45,000 nt of DNA from Eimeria necatrix (lineage: Eukaryota; Apicomplexa; Conoidasida; Eucoccidiorida; Eimeriidae), in the NCBI RefSeq assembly GCF_000499385.1, contig NW_013652346.1, forward strand, positions 17,501 through 62,500. The letters run 5' to 3'. Position numbers and translations under genes: made by a program. Below the pieces are notes generated by a model that ran no database searches, was not told the origin of the DNA, and saw only the letters and a list, made by a program, of their open reading frames with translations. Within the stretch, counting starts at the first letter, position 1. Each line of letters starts with the position of its first letter. Positions 10,311 to 20,659 of the stretch are shown here, in pieces.

Positions 10311-11653
10311 CCAACGTAGGGCAACGCCAATGCTGCCTGCTGCTGCCGTTGCTGCTGCTGCAGCAGCAAACGTAGCATTACCGCATTTGTATTACGCATT
10401 GACGGACAGCAGCAGCAGCAGCAGCAGCAGCAGCGGCTGCTGCTGCTGCAACAACAATTTCTTTTTCTTTCTAGTTTTCGCCTCTCTTGTTAACTACATT
10501 GCTTCCTTTAGTCTTTTGCTGCTTCCCTTTGCTGCTGCTTCTTTTTGCTGCTGCTTCTTTTTGCTGCTGCTTCTTTTTGCTGCTGCTTGTTTTGCTGCTG
10601 CTTCTTTTTGCTGCTGCTTCTGCTGCTGTTTTGTGTCACTTTTGCTGCTCTCCTTGTCTTTCTTTTGCTGCTGCTCTCCTTTTCTGTTTTTGTCATTTTT
10701 AATTTCTTTTTAACTTCTTTTATTTCTTTTAATTTCTTTTTAATTTCTTTTTAACTTCTTTTATTTCTTTTAATTTCTTTTTAATTTCTTTTTAATTTCT
10801 TTTTAATTTCCTTTTAATTTCTTTTCTCCCATTTGCATTCCAACACCTCAAATTAATTCATAAAAACAAAATAAAAATTAAAGACAAAAATAAGAAAATA
10901 AATAAAAATAAAAACCAAGAAAAATAAATTGAAAATAAAAAGTAGAAACAAATAAAAAGACATAAACATAAATACTGACACATAAAAGAAATGAAAACAA
11001 AAATAAAAACAGAAAAAATAAATTCGGAAACAAAAATAAAATTAAAAATAAAAAGTCAAAATTAAAATGAAAGTAAAAATGCAGAGGGTAAATAAAAACA
11101 GAAAATAGAAAAGTAAAAATTGAAAAAAAATTAAATGGAAAGCTTAAAAGAAATAAATTCAAAATATTAAAAAAGTAAAAAATAAAAATCAAATAAAATA
11201 GAATTTAATGAAAATAAATAAAATGAATAAAAGTGAATGGAGACAAGCAAAAATAATAAAATAAATAAAATAAAAATAAAAATAAATGAAGATAAAAGTA
11301 AATAGAAAGAAATAAAAACAAATAAAAGGAAATAAAATAAATAAATGCGAAAAGAATTAAAAATAAAAATAAAAATAAAAAATAAAAAACTTCATGAGGA
11401 AGTTGCTGTTCAGTTTTTCTCTCTTTGTCTCTTTTTGTTTCCTTTTTGATTCTAATTTAAATTTAATTTAAATTTAATTTAGATTTAAATTTAATTTAAA
11501 TCAAATTTAAATTTAATTTAAATTTAAATTAAATTTAATTTAAATCTAATTTAAATTAAATTAAATTAGATTTAAAATAATTTCAAACTCCTCTTTTATT
11601 TCTTTTTCGTTTTTGAGCCGCGGAAACAAAAGACAGCAATTGGCCCTAACCCG
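10311..11653. other. Non-coding region downstream of SufE: CTG, pyrimidine-rich and AT repeats
   Basis: CTG and CAG patches (10330-10450) pass into a 16-bp repeat, TTTTTGCTGCTGCTTC (about 10509-10640). Then come TTTTAATTTC units (10690-10830), an A-rich stretch of AAATAAAAA-type repeats (10860-11400) and a self-complementary AATTTAAATTTAATTT stretch (11455-11575). No gene seen. Confidence 0.65.
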
Positions 11654-11737
11654 CGAGGGTTTAGGGTTTAGGGTTTAGGGTTTGCAGCCCTAGGGTTTAG
11701 GGTTTGCAGCCCTAGGGTTTAGGGTTTAGGGTTTGCG
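11654..11737. repeat. Telomere-like TTTAGGG tracts with two copies of a GCAGCCC spacer
   Basis: Three runs of TTTAGGG are separated by two copies of TTTGCAGCCCTAGGG. They lie at the 3' side of the minus-strand ORF below, perhaps in one of its introns. Confidence 0.9.
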
Positions 11738-11954
11738 GTTTAGCTACAAACGGCGCTGTTCTACCAGCAGCACGCTTCCCTCTCCACGCTGCGCTGCTCG
11801 TTGCAGCAGCAGCAGCAGCAGCAAAAATAGCTGCAGCAGCAGCAGCAGCAGCTGCTGCTGCTGCTGCGGCTGCTGCTGCTGGCGGCTGCTGCGCTGCAGG
11901 TATAGCACTAAAGTCATTACGAAGCGACCAGACCTCCGTGCTGCTGCTGCAGCA

Positions 11955-12140
11955 GCAGCAGCACAAACTAGCGCTGCAGTTGGCGCTGCAGCTGCAGCAA
12001 CAACTGCAGCAGCAGCTGCAGCAGCAGCAGCACAAACTAGCGCTGCAGTTGGCGCTGCAGCTGCAGCAACAACTGCAGCAGCAGCAGCACAAACTAGCGC
12101 TGCAGTTGGCGCTGCAGCTGCAGCAACAACTGCAGCAGCA
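11955..12140. repeat. Three-copy VNTR, ~57-69 bp unit
   Basis: Three copies of CACAAACTAGCGCTGCAG followed by TTGGCGCTGCAGCTGCAG and CAACAACTGCAG. They start near 11961, 12030 and 12087 and are nearly identical apart from CAG number. This implies recent expansion. Confidence 0.9.
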
Positions 12141-12193
12141 GCAGCAGCAGCAGCATTTGCTGCAGCAGGCTAGCCGGCAGCCTTTGCTGCCGC

Positions 12194-12311
12194 CTACACA
12201 AATCGGGGAGCAGCAGCTGAGCCAGCAGCTGCTGCTTCAAAGGCAGCAGCAGTTTGCTGCAGGGGCACAGCAGCAGCAGGATACAGCTGCTGCTGCCACC
12301 CATAGGGCCCC

Positions 12312-12344
<33 letters not shown>

Positions 12345-12520
12345 CTTTTCTCTCTCGCCAGCGCCATGAAAAGCGCAGACATCCCGGCATCAAAATCCGA
12401 ACAAAAGTTCTGCTGCTGCTGCTGCTGGTAGTGTCCTGCTGCTGCTGCTGCTGCTGCTGCAGCTGCTGCAGGGTCCTGCTGCAGGCGCTGCTGGAAGTCC
12501 CTCATCAGATCCCCGCTGCA

Positions 12521-12561
<41 letters not shown>

Positions 12562-12987
12562 CGTACCAGATCCACCGCCACAGCCACGGGAGCCCCGTGC
12601 AGCGCAGCAGCAGCCTTGCGAAGTTTCCTGCTGCTGCAGCAGGGCCTTCTGCTGCGCTGCTGCAGTTTGCTGCTGCCAGCAGCAGCGCAACAGCAGCAAG
12701 CCCCGCTGCTGCTGCTGCTGCTGCTGCGCGTGACCAGTGGTTCGTCAAGTCATCATAGTTGTGGCTGAAGTTGTGCAGGCGGTGGGGTGTACGTACAGCA
12801 GCGTTAGCTGCTTCGGCGAGCTGCTGCTGCTGCCGCTGCAGCGCCTGCTGCTGCAGCAAAGTCAGCCGCTGCTGCTGCTGCAGTGAAAGCGCATGCAAGC
12901 AGCAGCCTTTTTCGTTTAAACTTTCCACCATGGATCTTATTGCTGCAGCAAGAGCCCCCACCCTGCAGCGCGCCTCATCAATGGCCG

Positions 12988-13026
<39 letters not shown>

Positions 13027-14617
13027 ACTTGCTGCTGCTGCTGGCGTTCGTCCACAGCATGCGCCGCAGGCGGTGCCCGATGCTGCTCTGCTGCAGCTGC
13101 GCCCACGCAGCAGCAACAGCAGCAGCAGCAGCTTCTGGAGTCTCCAGCAGCACGAGGCTGGGGTGCTGCTGCTGCTGCCGCTGGACCCTGAGCTGCAGCA
13201 GCTGCAGCACGCCGCGGCTGCCGTCAGCAGCAGCAGCAGCAGCAGGGCCGCCGAGAGAACTTGCTGTTGCTGCTGCTGCTGCAGCAACTCCCGTGTCCGA
13301 CAGCAGCGGAGCAGCAAAAAACACTGCAACAGCAGCAGGAACCTCCAGCCAGCCCTGGGGCTCAGCGCCAGCAGCAGCAGCAAGTCTTGCTGCAGGCGAC
13401 AGCTGCAGCAGCGTGGAGGAAGCAGCAGCAGCAGCAGCTGCTGCTGTCGCCTCTGCTGCTTCCTGAAGGCTCTCCATCAGCCAGCGCCAGCCCCTTGCTG
13501 CTGCGCTGCTGCATGCAGCAGCAGCAGCAGCAGGAAGCAGCAGCTGCTGCCAGCCAGCAGCTGGTGCGTCTGCTGCTGCAGTCCGGAGCCCCGCGCCCCC
13601 CGCAGCAGCAGCAGCCGCCGCACCCGGCCGAGCAGCAGCAGCAGCAGCAGCAGGACCTGCTGCTGCTGCTGCTGCTGCTGCTGGAGACACCACCCCCGGG
13701 CGGCGAAAGGGGGGCTGCTGCTTATCATAAGCAGCATGCTGCTGCCAGTGCAGCAGCCGCTGCGAAGTCAGCAGCAGCAGGAAGACGAGCTGCAGCAGCA
13801 GCTCGTCGTGCTGCAGCTGCAGCAGCTGCAGCGGCTGCTCGTGCAGCTCCGCCAGCTGCTGCTGCTGCTGCTGCTGCTGCTGCAGCGGGGCGCCGGCCTC
13901 GCGGCGGGCCAGCAGGCTTCGGACGCTGTAGGCAGTTTGCTGCTGCGGCGTCAGCTGCTGGAAGTCTGCTGCTGCTAAGTCCTGCAGCAGCAGCTGCTGC
14001 GGCTGCAGCAGCAGCAGCAGCGTGGGAGCCACAGCAGCATAGCATTCCCACAAGAGCCGGTTGCTGCTGCTGCGGCGGTCCAGCTGCAGCAGCAGCTGCT
14101 GCAGCCGCCCCACAACTGCCGGCAGCGGCGTGTTTGCTGCTCGCTCTCTCAGCGCAGCAGCAGCAGCAGCCCTGCTGCTGCTGCTGCTGCTGCTGTAGCT
14201 TCTGCTGCTGCTGTAGTTCCTGGGGGCGGGCTGCTTCTTGCTGCTGCTGGCGCCCGGCGCTGCTGCTGCAGCGGGCGGCAGCTGCTGCTGCAGCAGCTGC
14301 TGCTGCAGGTGGCTGCAGATGCGCAGCAGCAAATAGTGGTTCAAGAGGGGACTCTGGAGATGCAGCTTGTCTGCTGCAGCAGCAACTTTCAAATAGAAGA
14401 GGCAGCGGCGCTGCCGCAGCGGCGGCAGCAGCAGCGCAGCACCGTCGTAGCAGCAGCAGCAGCAAAGCGGCAGCAAAGACACCGGGTTCGAGCCCCCCAT
14501 CCAGGTGTACGTACACCCCGCGCCCCACAAAAACACGGCCGTGCTGCGGCCCCGCAGGGGCCCCCAGCGCTGCAGCAGCAGCGGCAGCAGCTGCTGCTTA
14601 AACCATCCCGAAGCCAT
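12194..14617 (-). CDS. Large unidentified protein with homopolymeric runs
   Basis: One open frame of 807 codons starts with ATG at 14617 (MASGWFKQQLLPLLLQRW) and ends at a TAG at 12194. Between Ala, Ser and Gln runs there are segments with normal composition: RLLWECYAAVAPTLL, TPQQQTAYSVRSLLARREAG, GHRLRRMLWTN, AIDEARCRVGALAAAIRSM, HNFSHNYDDLTNHWSR, CTGLPWLWRWIWYD and FDAGMSALFMALARE. The repeats read as CAG-type codons on this strand, as in the exons of the identified genes here. Some stretches may be unrecognised introns: the dyad motif lies in the frame twice (12786, 14504). An exon-like stretch (TEVWSLRNDFSAIPAAQQ) lies downstream on the same strand near 11880-11935. I do not recognise the family. 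Confidence 0.45.
14504..14517. promoter_or_regulatory. Dyad motif GGTGTACGTACACC (exact)
   Basis: Perfect 14-bp palindrome near the 5' end of the 807-codon minus-strand frame. A related copy with one arm mismatch lies at 12786-12799. Role unknown. Confidence 0.8.
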
Positions 14618-14664
<47 letters not shown>

Positions 14665-15249
14665 GGCTGCTCGGCAGCGGCAGCAGCGGCGCTGCGGAAG
14701 CAGCAAAAGGCTGAAGAAGGCTCAGAGCATCGCAAGGTGACTTCGCGCAGTCGCTCTGCCCCCAAACCCTAAACCCTAAACCCTAAACCCTAAACCCTAA
14801 ACCCTAAACCCTAAACCCTCGCCGCGTCTCAAAGCGGCCGCGCCTCCCTGACAGCCACCGCAACCGCCGACTGCACCTCTTTTACTGGCAATTTCTTTTG
14901 AGCAAAAACTGAAAAAACTCATTAGGGTTTAGGGTTTAGGGTTTAGGGTTTAGGGTTTAGGGTTTAGGGCTTGCAGCTAGGGCGCGCTGCTTCCCGCATG
15001 CGCCGGGGCTGCGGCGCCACTGCCGAAAAAGGGCCTTCTTCGCGTTTAGGGTTTAGGGTTTAGCGCCTAGGGTTTAGGGTTTGGGGCCTAGGGTTTAGGG
15101 TTTAGGGTTTAGGGTTTAGGTGCGCGAGCCTTGTCTGCACTAGCCAGCCTCCGTGTCTGCGGCCCCCGCGGCCTGCCACGAGTCCGGGTCCTTCTAGGGT
15201 TTAGGGTTTAGGGTTTAGGGTTTAGGGTTTAGGGTTTAGGGTTTGCAAA
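14618..15249. other. Divergent intergenic region with telomere-like tracts, 5' of ITPA
   Basis: AAACCCT units (14763-14819) face AGGGTTT units (14921-14969, 15047-15120, 15195-15244), separated by unique GC-rich segments of 60-110 bp. A CTG run lies at 14621-14664. The region separates the minus-strand ORF start from the ITPA start codon, which comes only six bases after the last TTTAGGG unit. Some unique segments could be 5' UTR exons. Confidence 0.6.
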
Positions 15250-15696
15250 ATGGCGCGAGCAGTGGTTTTCTTCTGCACTGGAAACCAAAACAAATTAAAA
15301 GAAGTCCAAAAACTTATGGAAGGAGTTCCTGTGGAGTTCCGCGCACTCGATGTTGACTGTTCGTAAACCCTAAACCCTAAACCCTAAACCCTAAACCCTA
15401 AACCCTAAAATCCACTCCCGGAACCCTAAACACTAAACCCTAAACCCTAAACCCTAGGAACGTTTATTATGGAGGCTCGAGTGTGTAGGTCCCGAGCCGT
15501 AAATATTTGCTGCGGTGACGGCCCCAGCGGGTCCCCAAAACCCTCGAATAGGGTCTAGGGTTTAGGGTTTAGGGTCTAGGGTTTAGGGTTTAGGGTTTAG
15601 GGTTTAGGGTTTAGGGTTTCTGCACAGTGCCGGAGATCCAGGGGGAGACAGCAGAAATTTCGAAGGCCAAATGCCGGGCGGCTCTTGCCCAGCACC

Positions 15697-15756
<60 letters not shown>

Positions 15757-16432
15757 GCAGCAGCAGCAGCAGCAGCAGCAAACTGCCGGAATTTGTGTTT
15801 ACGGAGGACACCGCGCTCTGCTTCAACGCCCTTGGAGGCCTTCCAGGCCCTTATGTGTCAGTTCTAGGGTTTAGGGTTTAGGGTTTAGGGTTTAGGGTTT
15901 AGGGTCTAGGGTCGAGGGTTTAGGGTTTACGAAGCAGATGGAGCAGCAGCAAAGTCATGACGCAGGGACGTTGCAGAGGCAGCTGCTGCAGCTGCTGCTG
16001 CTCTCATTGCTGCTGCTGCTGCTGCTCTCATTGCTGCTGCTGCTGCTGCTGCTGCTGCACTTATTGCTGCTGCTGCTGCTGCTTGTGGTGCTGCAGCAAA
16101 TGGTTTTTGAAGAACTTGGGGGCTGCTGGTCTCCCCAAGCTTCTTGCGGGGTTTGAGGTAGGCCTTGCTGCAGCGAGCCGCAAACCCTAAACCCTAAACC
16201 CTAAACCCTAAACCCTAAACCCTTGTTTTGGCTTTGCAGGACAAAACTGCGTACGCCCTGACCAGCATCTGCATTGCAGACTCAAGCGGCGCTTTGCATC
16301 TTTTCGAGGGCCGCTGTGACGTAAACCCTAAACCCTAAACCCTAAACCCTAAACCCTAAACCCTAGGCGTCCAGCAGAGGGCCCGCGCGTAGTGGCCACA
16401 GCCTCCAAAAGAACGCGATAACGCTTTGAAGC

Positions 16433-16507
<75 letters not shown>

Positions 16508-17072
16508 CAGGGGTCAGTGGTAGAGCCGCGAGGGAAGACAACATTTGGCTGGTGAGCGGAGGCTGCTCTGCGAATAAGCCCTAAGAGTTTAGGGTTTAGG
16601 GTTTAGGGTTTAAGGTTTGGAATTAGGGTTTAGGGTTTAGGGTTTAAGGTTTAGAATTAGGGTTTAGGGTTTAGGGTGAAGTGGATGGCTTTGTTTGCCG
16701 GGGCTGCCTCCCCTCGACCGCGGGAGTGCCCGGAGCGAGCACCGGATTTAGGGTTTAGGGTTTAGGGTTTAGGGTTTAGGGTTTAGGGTTTAGGGTTTTG
16801 TGCAGGGACTGCATCTTTGAAGAGAAAAGTTCCAAAAAGACTTTCGGGGAAATGACGACGGAAGAGAAGAGCAGCGTCTCCCACAGAGGCCGGGCAATGA
16901 AGCAGCTAAAAGTAAACCCTAAACCCTAAACCCTAAACCCTAAACCCTAAACCCTAAACCCTAAGAAAACCCGAAACCCTTAAACCCTAAACCCTAGTTC
17001 CGAGTTGTTGGCTTTTGTTGCTGGCTGCGGCGTGAGCTGCTGCAGGAGTTCTTGCTCAAGGTCACCGCGTAA
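15250..17072 (+). CDS. ITPA: Inosine triphosphate pyrophosphatase (ITPA/HAM1 family)
   Basis: The enzyme hydrolyses ITP, dITP and XTP to monophosphates and keeps deaminated purines out of RNA and DNA, normally in the cytosol. Seven exons join in phase: 15250-15358, 15628-15856, 16097-16157, 16240-16320, 16511-16551, 16806-16911, 17046-17072 (217 aa, near the usual 190-200). The motifs are in order: FFCTGNQNKLKEV (N-terminal nucleotide loop), LPEIQGE, FTEDTALCFNALGGLPGPYV (substrate and metal site), KWFLKNLG, DKTAYAL, VVEPRG, FGWD across a phase-2 junction, and VSHRGRAM near the C terminus. Exon 2 carries an in-frame Ser run (AGC repeats with two Asp) just before LPEFVFTEDT. Every intron except 5 and 6 starts or fills with AAACCCT/AGGGTTT tracts; intron 3 starts GTAGGC and intron 4 is GTAAACCC. 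High confidence. Confidence 0.95.
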
Positions 17073-17629
17073 AGCGCGAAACCCTCTTGGGGTTTAGGGT
17101 TTAGGGTTTAGGGTTTAGGGTTTAGGGTTTGAGTCCAGCGAGTCACTGGAAGGGGATCAGCCAGCAGCTGCCCGTCTACTACCTGCAGCAGCAGTAGGAG
17201 CAGCAGTTGCTGCTGCTGCTGCTGTTGCTTCTGCTGCTACCGTTTACTATCTGCAGCAGCAGCGGCAGCAGCAGCTGCTGCTGCAGTGCAGCAGCAGCAG
17301 CAGCAAGCTAAGCCTAGTCTGGATCGCAGCTGCTGCGAACTCTTTTCTTTCACTTTGAAATTGAACTTTCAATTTTCATCTTGTCTAATCTTATTGAGAG
17401 GATGAGGGTTTAGTCGAGGGTTTAGGGTTTAGGGTTTAGGGTTTAGGGTTTGTAGTAACTCTGCTCCTGCTGCAGTGAGCGCCACTCTTGGCATTACTAA
17501 CTGCTCAACTTAGGCTCCAGGGTTCAGAGTTTGATGCGAGGGTTTAGGGTTTGAGGATTAGGGTTTAGGAATTAGGGTTTAGGGATGAGGGTTTAGGGTT
17601 TAGGGTTTAGGGTTTAGGGAGCTCGCGGC
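17073..17629. other. ITPA 3' flank and spacer before tRNA-Pro
   Basis: AGGGTTT tracts (17091-17131, 17401-17451, 17540-17619), mixed CTG/CAG patches (17190-17310) and short unique stretches. No exon recognised. Confidence 0.6.
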
Positions 17630-17701
17630 GGCCGTTTAGTCTAGTGGTATGATTCTCGCTTTGGGTGCGAGAGGTCCCGGGTTCAATTCCCGGAACGGCC
17701 C
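17630..17701 (+). tRNA. tRNA-Pro (UGG anticodon), second identical copy
   Basis: Same 72-nt cloverleaf as the minus-strand copy at 4931-5002, base for base: acceptor GGCCGTT/AACGGCC, loop TTTGGGT, C discriminator. It is bounded by TTTAGGG repeats ten bases upstream and by TTTT followed at once by CTG repeats downstream. The TTTT probably serves as terminator. Confidence 0.97.
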
Positions 17702-17703
17702 TT

Positions 17704-17769
<66 letters not shown>

Positions 17770-19018
17770 TTGGTGCAGCAGCTTGTGGCGCTGCATCTGC
17801 TGCTGGCCAGTTCGCCGCAGCAGCTGAAGCTGCAGCAGCAGCAGCAGCAGCAGGCTCTACTGCTTTGTGCTGCTGCTGCGGGTGACCATTGGTCCACTGG
17901 ACTGCAGCAGTTCAGCAGCAGCAGCAGCAGCAAGAGCTGCTGAACGGGCTCTGCGTAAGGATTCGAAGCGAAAAGGGTTCAGGGTCTCGGTGGTTTGCAG
18001 GGGTCTCTAAACCCTTTTTTAGGGTTTAGAGACCGCTGCAGACCAGTGGAGTGACCAGTGGTCCGGTGACCCTGAGGGTTTTGAAAACCTTCCAGAGTTT
18101 AGAAGAACAGAAATGCAAAATTAAGGCATTTGAGCCCCGCTAAGAAGTAGAACTTGAAAGTGAATGGAAATACAGATTTATTTAATTTAAATAAATTAAA
18201 TTAAATGATTTTAAATCTCAAAAACGCAATTTGGGGAAAAAGAAAAGAAGACAAAGTCGCAGGTGTACATACACCTGGGGGCTGCACTGGAAAATTGAAG
18301 CGGCCTCGAGTTTGCTCGAAATGAAGTGAATTTTGAATTAAATTGAAGACAAAAAGGCATTTAATTTGAATTTAAATGCATTTAATTCAATAAAAGAGCA
18401 TTTAATTGAAAAAAGAACTTAATTTGAAGCAAAAATGAAAAATTCGAAAAATTCGGTGATGCAGCAGCTCGCGGGTTCGAACCCCGGCAGCAAACTTTTG
18501 CTTCTTTTCAGTTCTGAGTTGCTGCTGCAGTTTTGCTGCTTCTTTTTCTCTTTTTTCTCTTTTTTTATTTTTGTGTTTTCAAAAGATAATTAAATTCCTA
18601 AAAAAGAGTAAAATCCGCAACTTCTGACCCGATTTCATCGCGGGAAGCTCTGGCAGAAACCGCCTAAACCCTAAACCCTAAACCCTAAACCCTAAACCCT
18701 AAACCCTGAGCACTAAACCCTAAATCCAAAAGTCTAGACCCTAGATCCAAAACCCTAAACCCTAGATATACGGCCCTATGCGCTTTATTCAGAATCCTAA
18801 ACCCTAGAATCAAAACCCTAAGCCTTATATTCACAACCCTAAACCCTAGTTCCGAAAACCTCAGACCTAAACCCTAAAACCTAAACCCTAAACCCTTAAA
18901 GCAGCAGCAGCTCAGCCTGCTGGAGAAGGCAAAGGGGACCCTTCCACTGACCTATGCTTTGGGCTCAAGGGTTTACAAAAAACCCTAGGGTTTAGGGTTT
19001 AGGGTTTAGGGTTTAGCT
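17702..19018. other. Spacer with CTG runs, AT-rich DNA and decayed telomere-like repeats
   Basis: CTG/CAG runs (17705-17940) are followed by AT-rich DNA (18130-18600), then a field of intact and decayed AAACCCT units (18663-18900) and AGGGTTT units (18984-19015) up to the TTC4 stop codon. A lone tRNA T-arm-like sequence (GCGGGTTCGAACCCCGGC) lies near 18472. No gene recognised. Confidence 0.55.
18262..18275. promoter_or_regulatory. Dyad motif variant GGTGTACATACACC
   Basis: Flanked by CA and TG, so the outer symmetry extends to CAGGTGT/ACACCTG. Lies in AT-rich DNA between tRNA-Pro and TTC4. Confidence 0.75.
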
Positions 19019-19086
19019 CTAAAACTCCAGCTTCTCTATGCGCGCGTCTCTGATGAAAGCCTCGTGGCTCGGTGTGCCCTTCACCT

Positions 19087-19125
<39 letters not shown>

Positions 19126-19397
19126 CCAAGGCCCTTAAACACCCTCAAACCCTAAACCCTAGAGCCTCGACCATAAACCCTAGCTCACGAGGATGTGGGA
19201 TGCAGCAATCCAGCAGCAGCAGGGCCTTTAACACCCTCAAACCCTAAACCCTAAACCCTAAACCCTAAACCCTAAACCCTAGCTCACGAGGATGTGGAAT
19301 GCAGCAATCCCAATAAAGCGCTTCGAACGCTCCAAAAGAAGAGCCAGCGGAAGACCCATTGGAAAGCTCAGCAAAACTCCCCCTGGCAGCCCGCACT

Positions 19398-19431
<34 letters not shown>

Positions 19432-19580
19432 CAACAGCAGCAGCAGCAACAGCAGCAGCAGCAACAGCAGCAGCAGCAACAGCAGCAACAGCAGCAGCAG
19501 CGAAATATGTGAGAACGTGCACCACTTGCGGCAGCCACGCCAGCAACTGAAGGCGCAGCACCGCCGGCAGCAACCCCATA

Positions 19581-19616
<36 letters not shown>

Positions 19617-19758
19617 CATGACACCAGCAGCACCACTTCTAAGCAGCAGCAGCAGCAGCAGCAGCAGCAAAAGCAGAAGCAACTCAACAAGCGACAAAGG
19701 AAGAAATAGCAGCCACGCAACCAACAATACCATCCGCAGCCCAAGAATCAGCAGCAGC

Positions 19759-19808
<50 letters not shown>

Positions 19809-19919
19809 TAGCAGCAGCAGCAGCTTACCTCATAATAAGCTACAAGATTTTCTAGCACATATTTCTTTTCATGGTCCCAAGAAGGAAACTCTGTGGCTTC
19901 CCCCTCCGCCTCCATCCTC

Positions 19920-19976
<57 letters not shown>

Positions 19977-20306
19977 ATGAGTGTGTACTTGGAAGGGAAG
20001 ATTGTTTTGAGCTGCTGCAGCAGGGAAAGCCTCTCGTCTGCTGCTGCTACAGCATCCGCTCTTGAGTATTCATCCAGCAGCAGCAGCAGCGGCAGCAGCA
20101 AATAGTACTGCCCGTTTAGGGGCTCCAGGTGTACAGACACCTCGGGCACTTGTGCTGCTATCTCCGCCAGACCACCCGGCACCCCACAAACCCTCACGCC
20201 TGCAGCAGCAGCAGCAACAGCAGCAGCAGAAATCGTGGCAGCAGCAGCAGCAGAACGGCAGCAGCAGCAGGGGTAGCAGCAGCAGCAGTGCAGCAGCAGC
20301 AGTAGT

Positions 20307-20342
<36 letters not shown>

Positions 20343-20615
20343 TGACCAGTGGACCACGCCGCAGCAGGCGCAGATACCAGTCACGCGGAGGAAATAAAGC
20401 AGCAGCAAAAAGCAAAAACCGAGAAGATAAGAAATTAAAATAAAGAAAATAAAAAACAAAATAAAAGAATAAAATAAAAATAAAATAAAAAGAAATTAAA
20501 AAAGAAAATAAAAAAGAAAAAGAAAAAAGAGAAGGTGGAAGCAAAGGAAGGACGGGGTGTACATACACCCCACCCCTCTTGCTGAGAATTTCTTTTGGGG
20601 AAGGCAGTTTGGGTT

Positions 20616-20659
<44 letters not shown>

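Noticed and set aside
13261..14601. Long plus-strand frame opposite the 807-codon minus-strand frame
   Set aside because: Its sequence is mainly Ala, Gln and Leu from the triplet repeats. The minus strand has many more non-repeat, charged segments.
20194..20573. Continuation of TTC4 exon 3 frame as poly-Phe/Leu and poly-Cys protein
   Set aside because: The C-terminal domain continues in another frame at 20199 after a phase-1 intron, so this stretch is intron.
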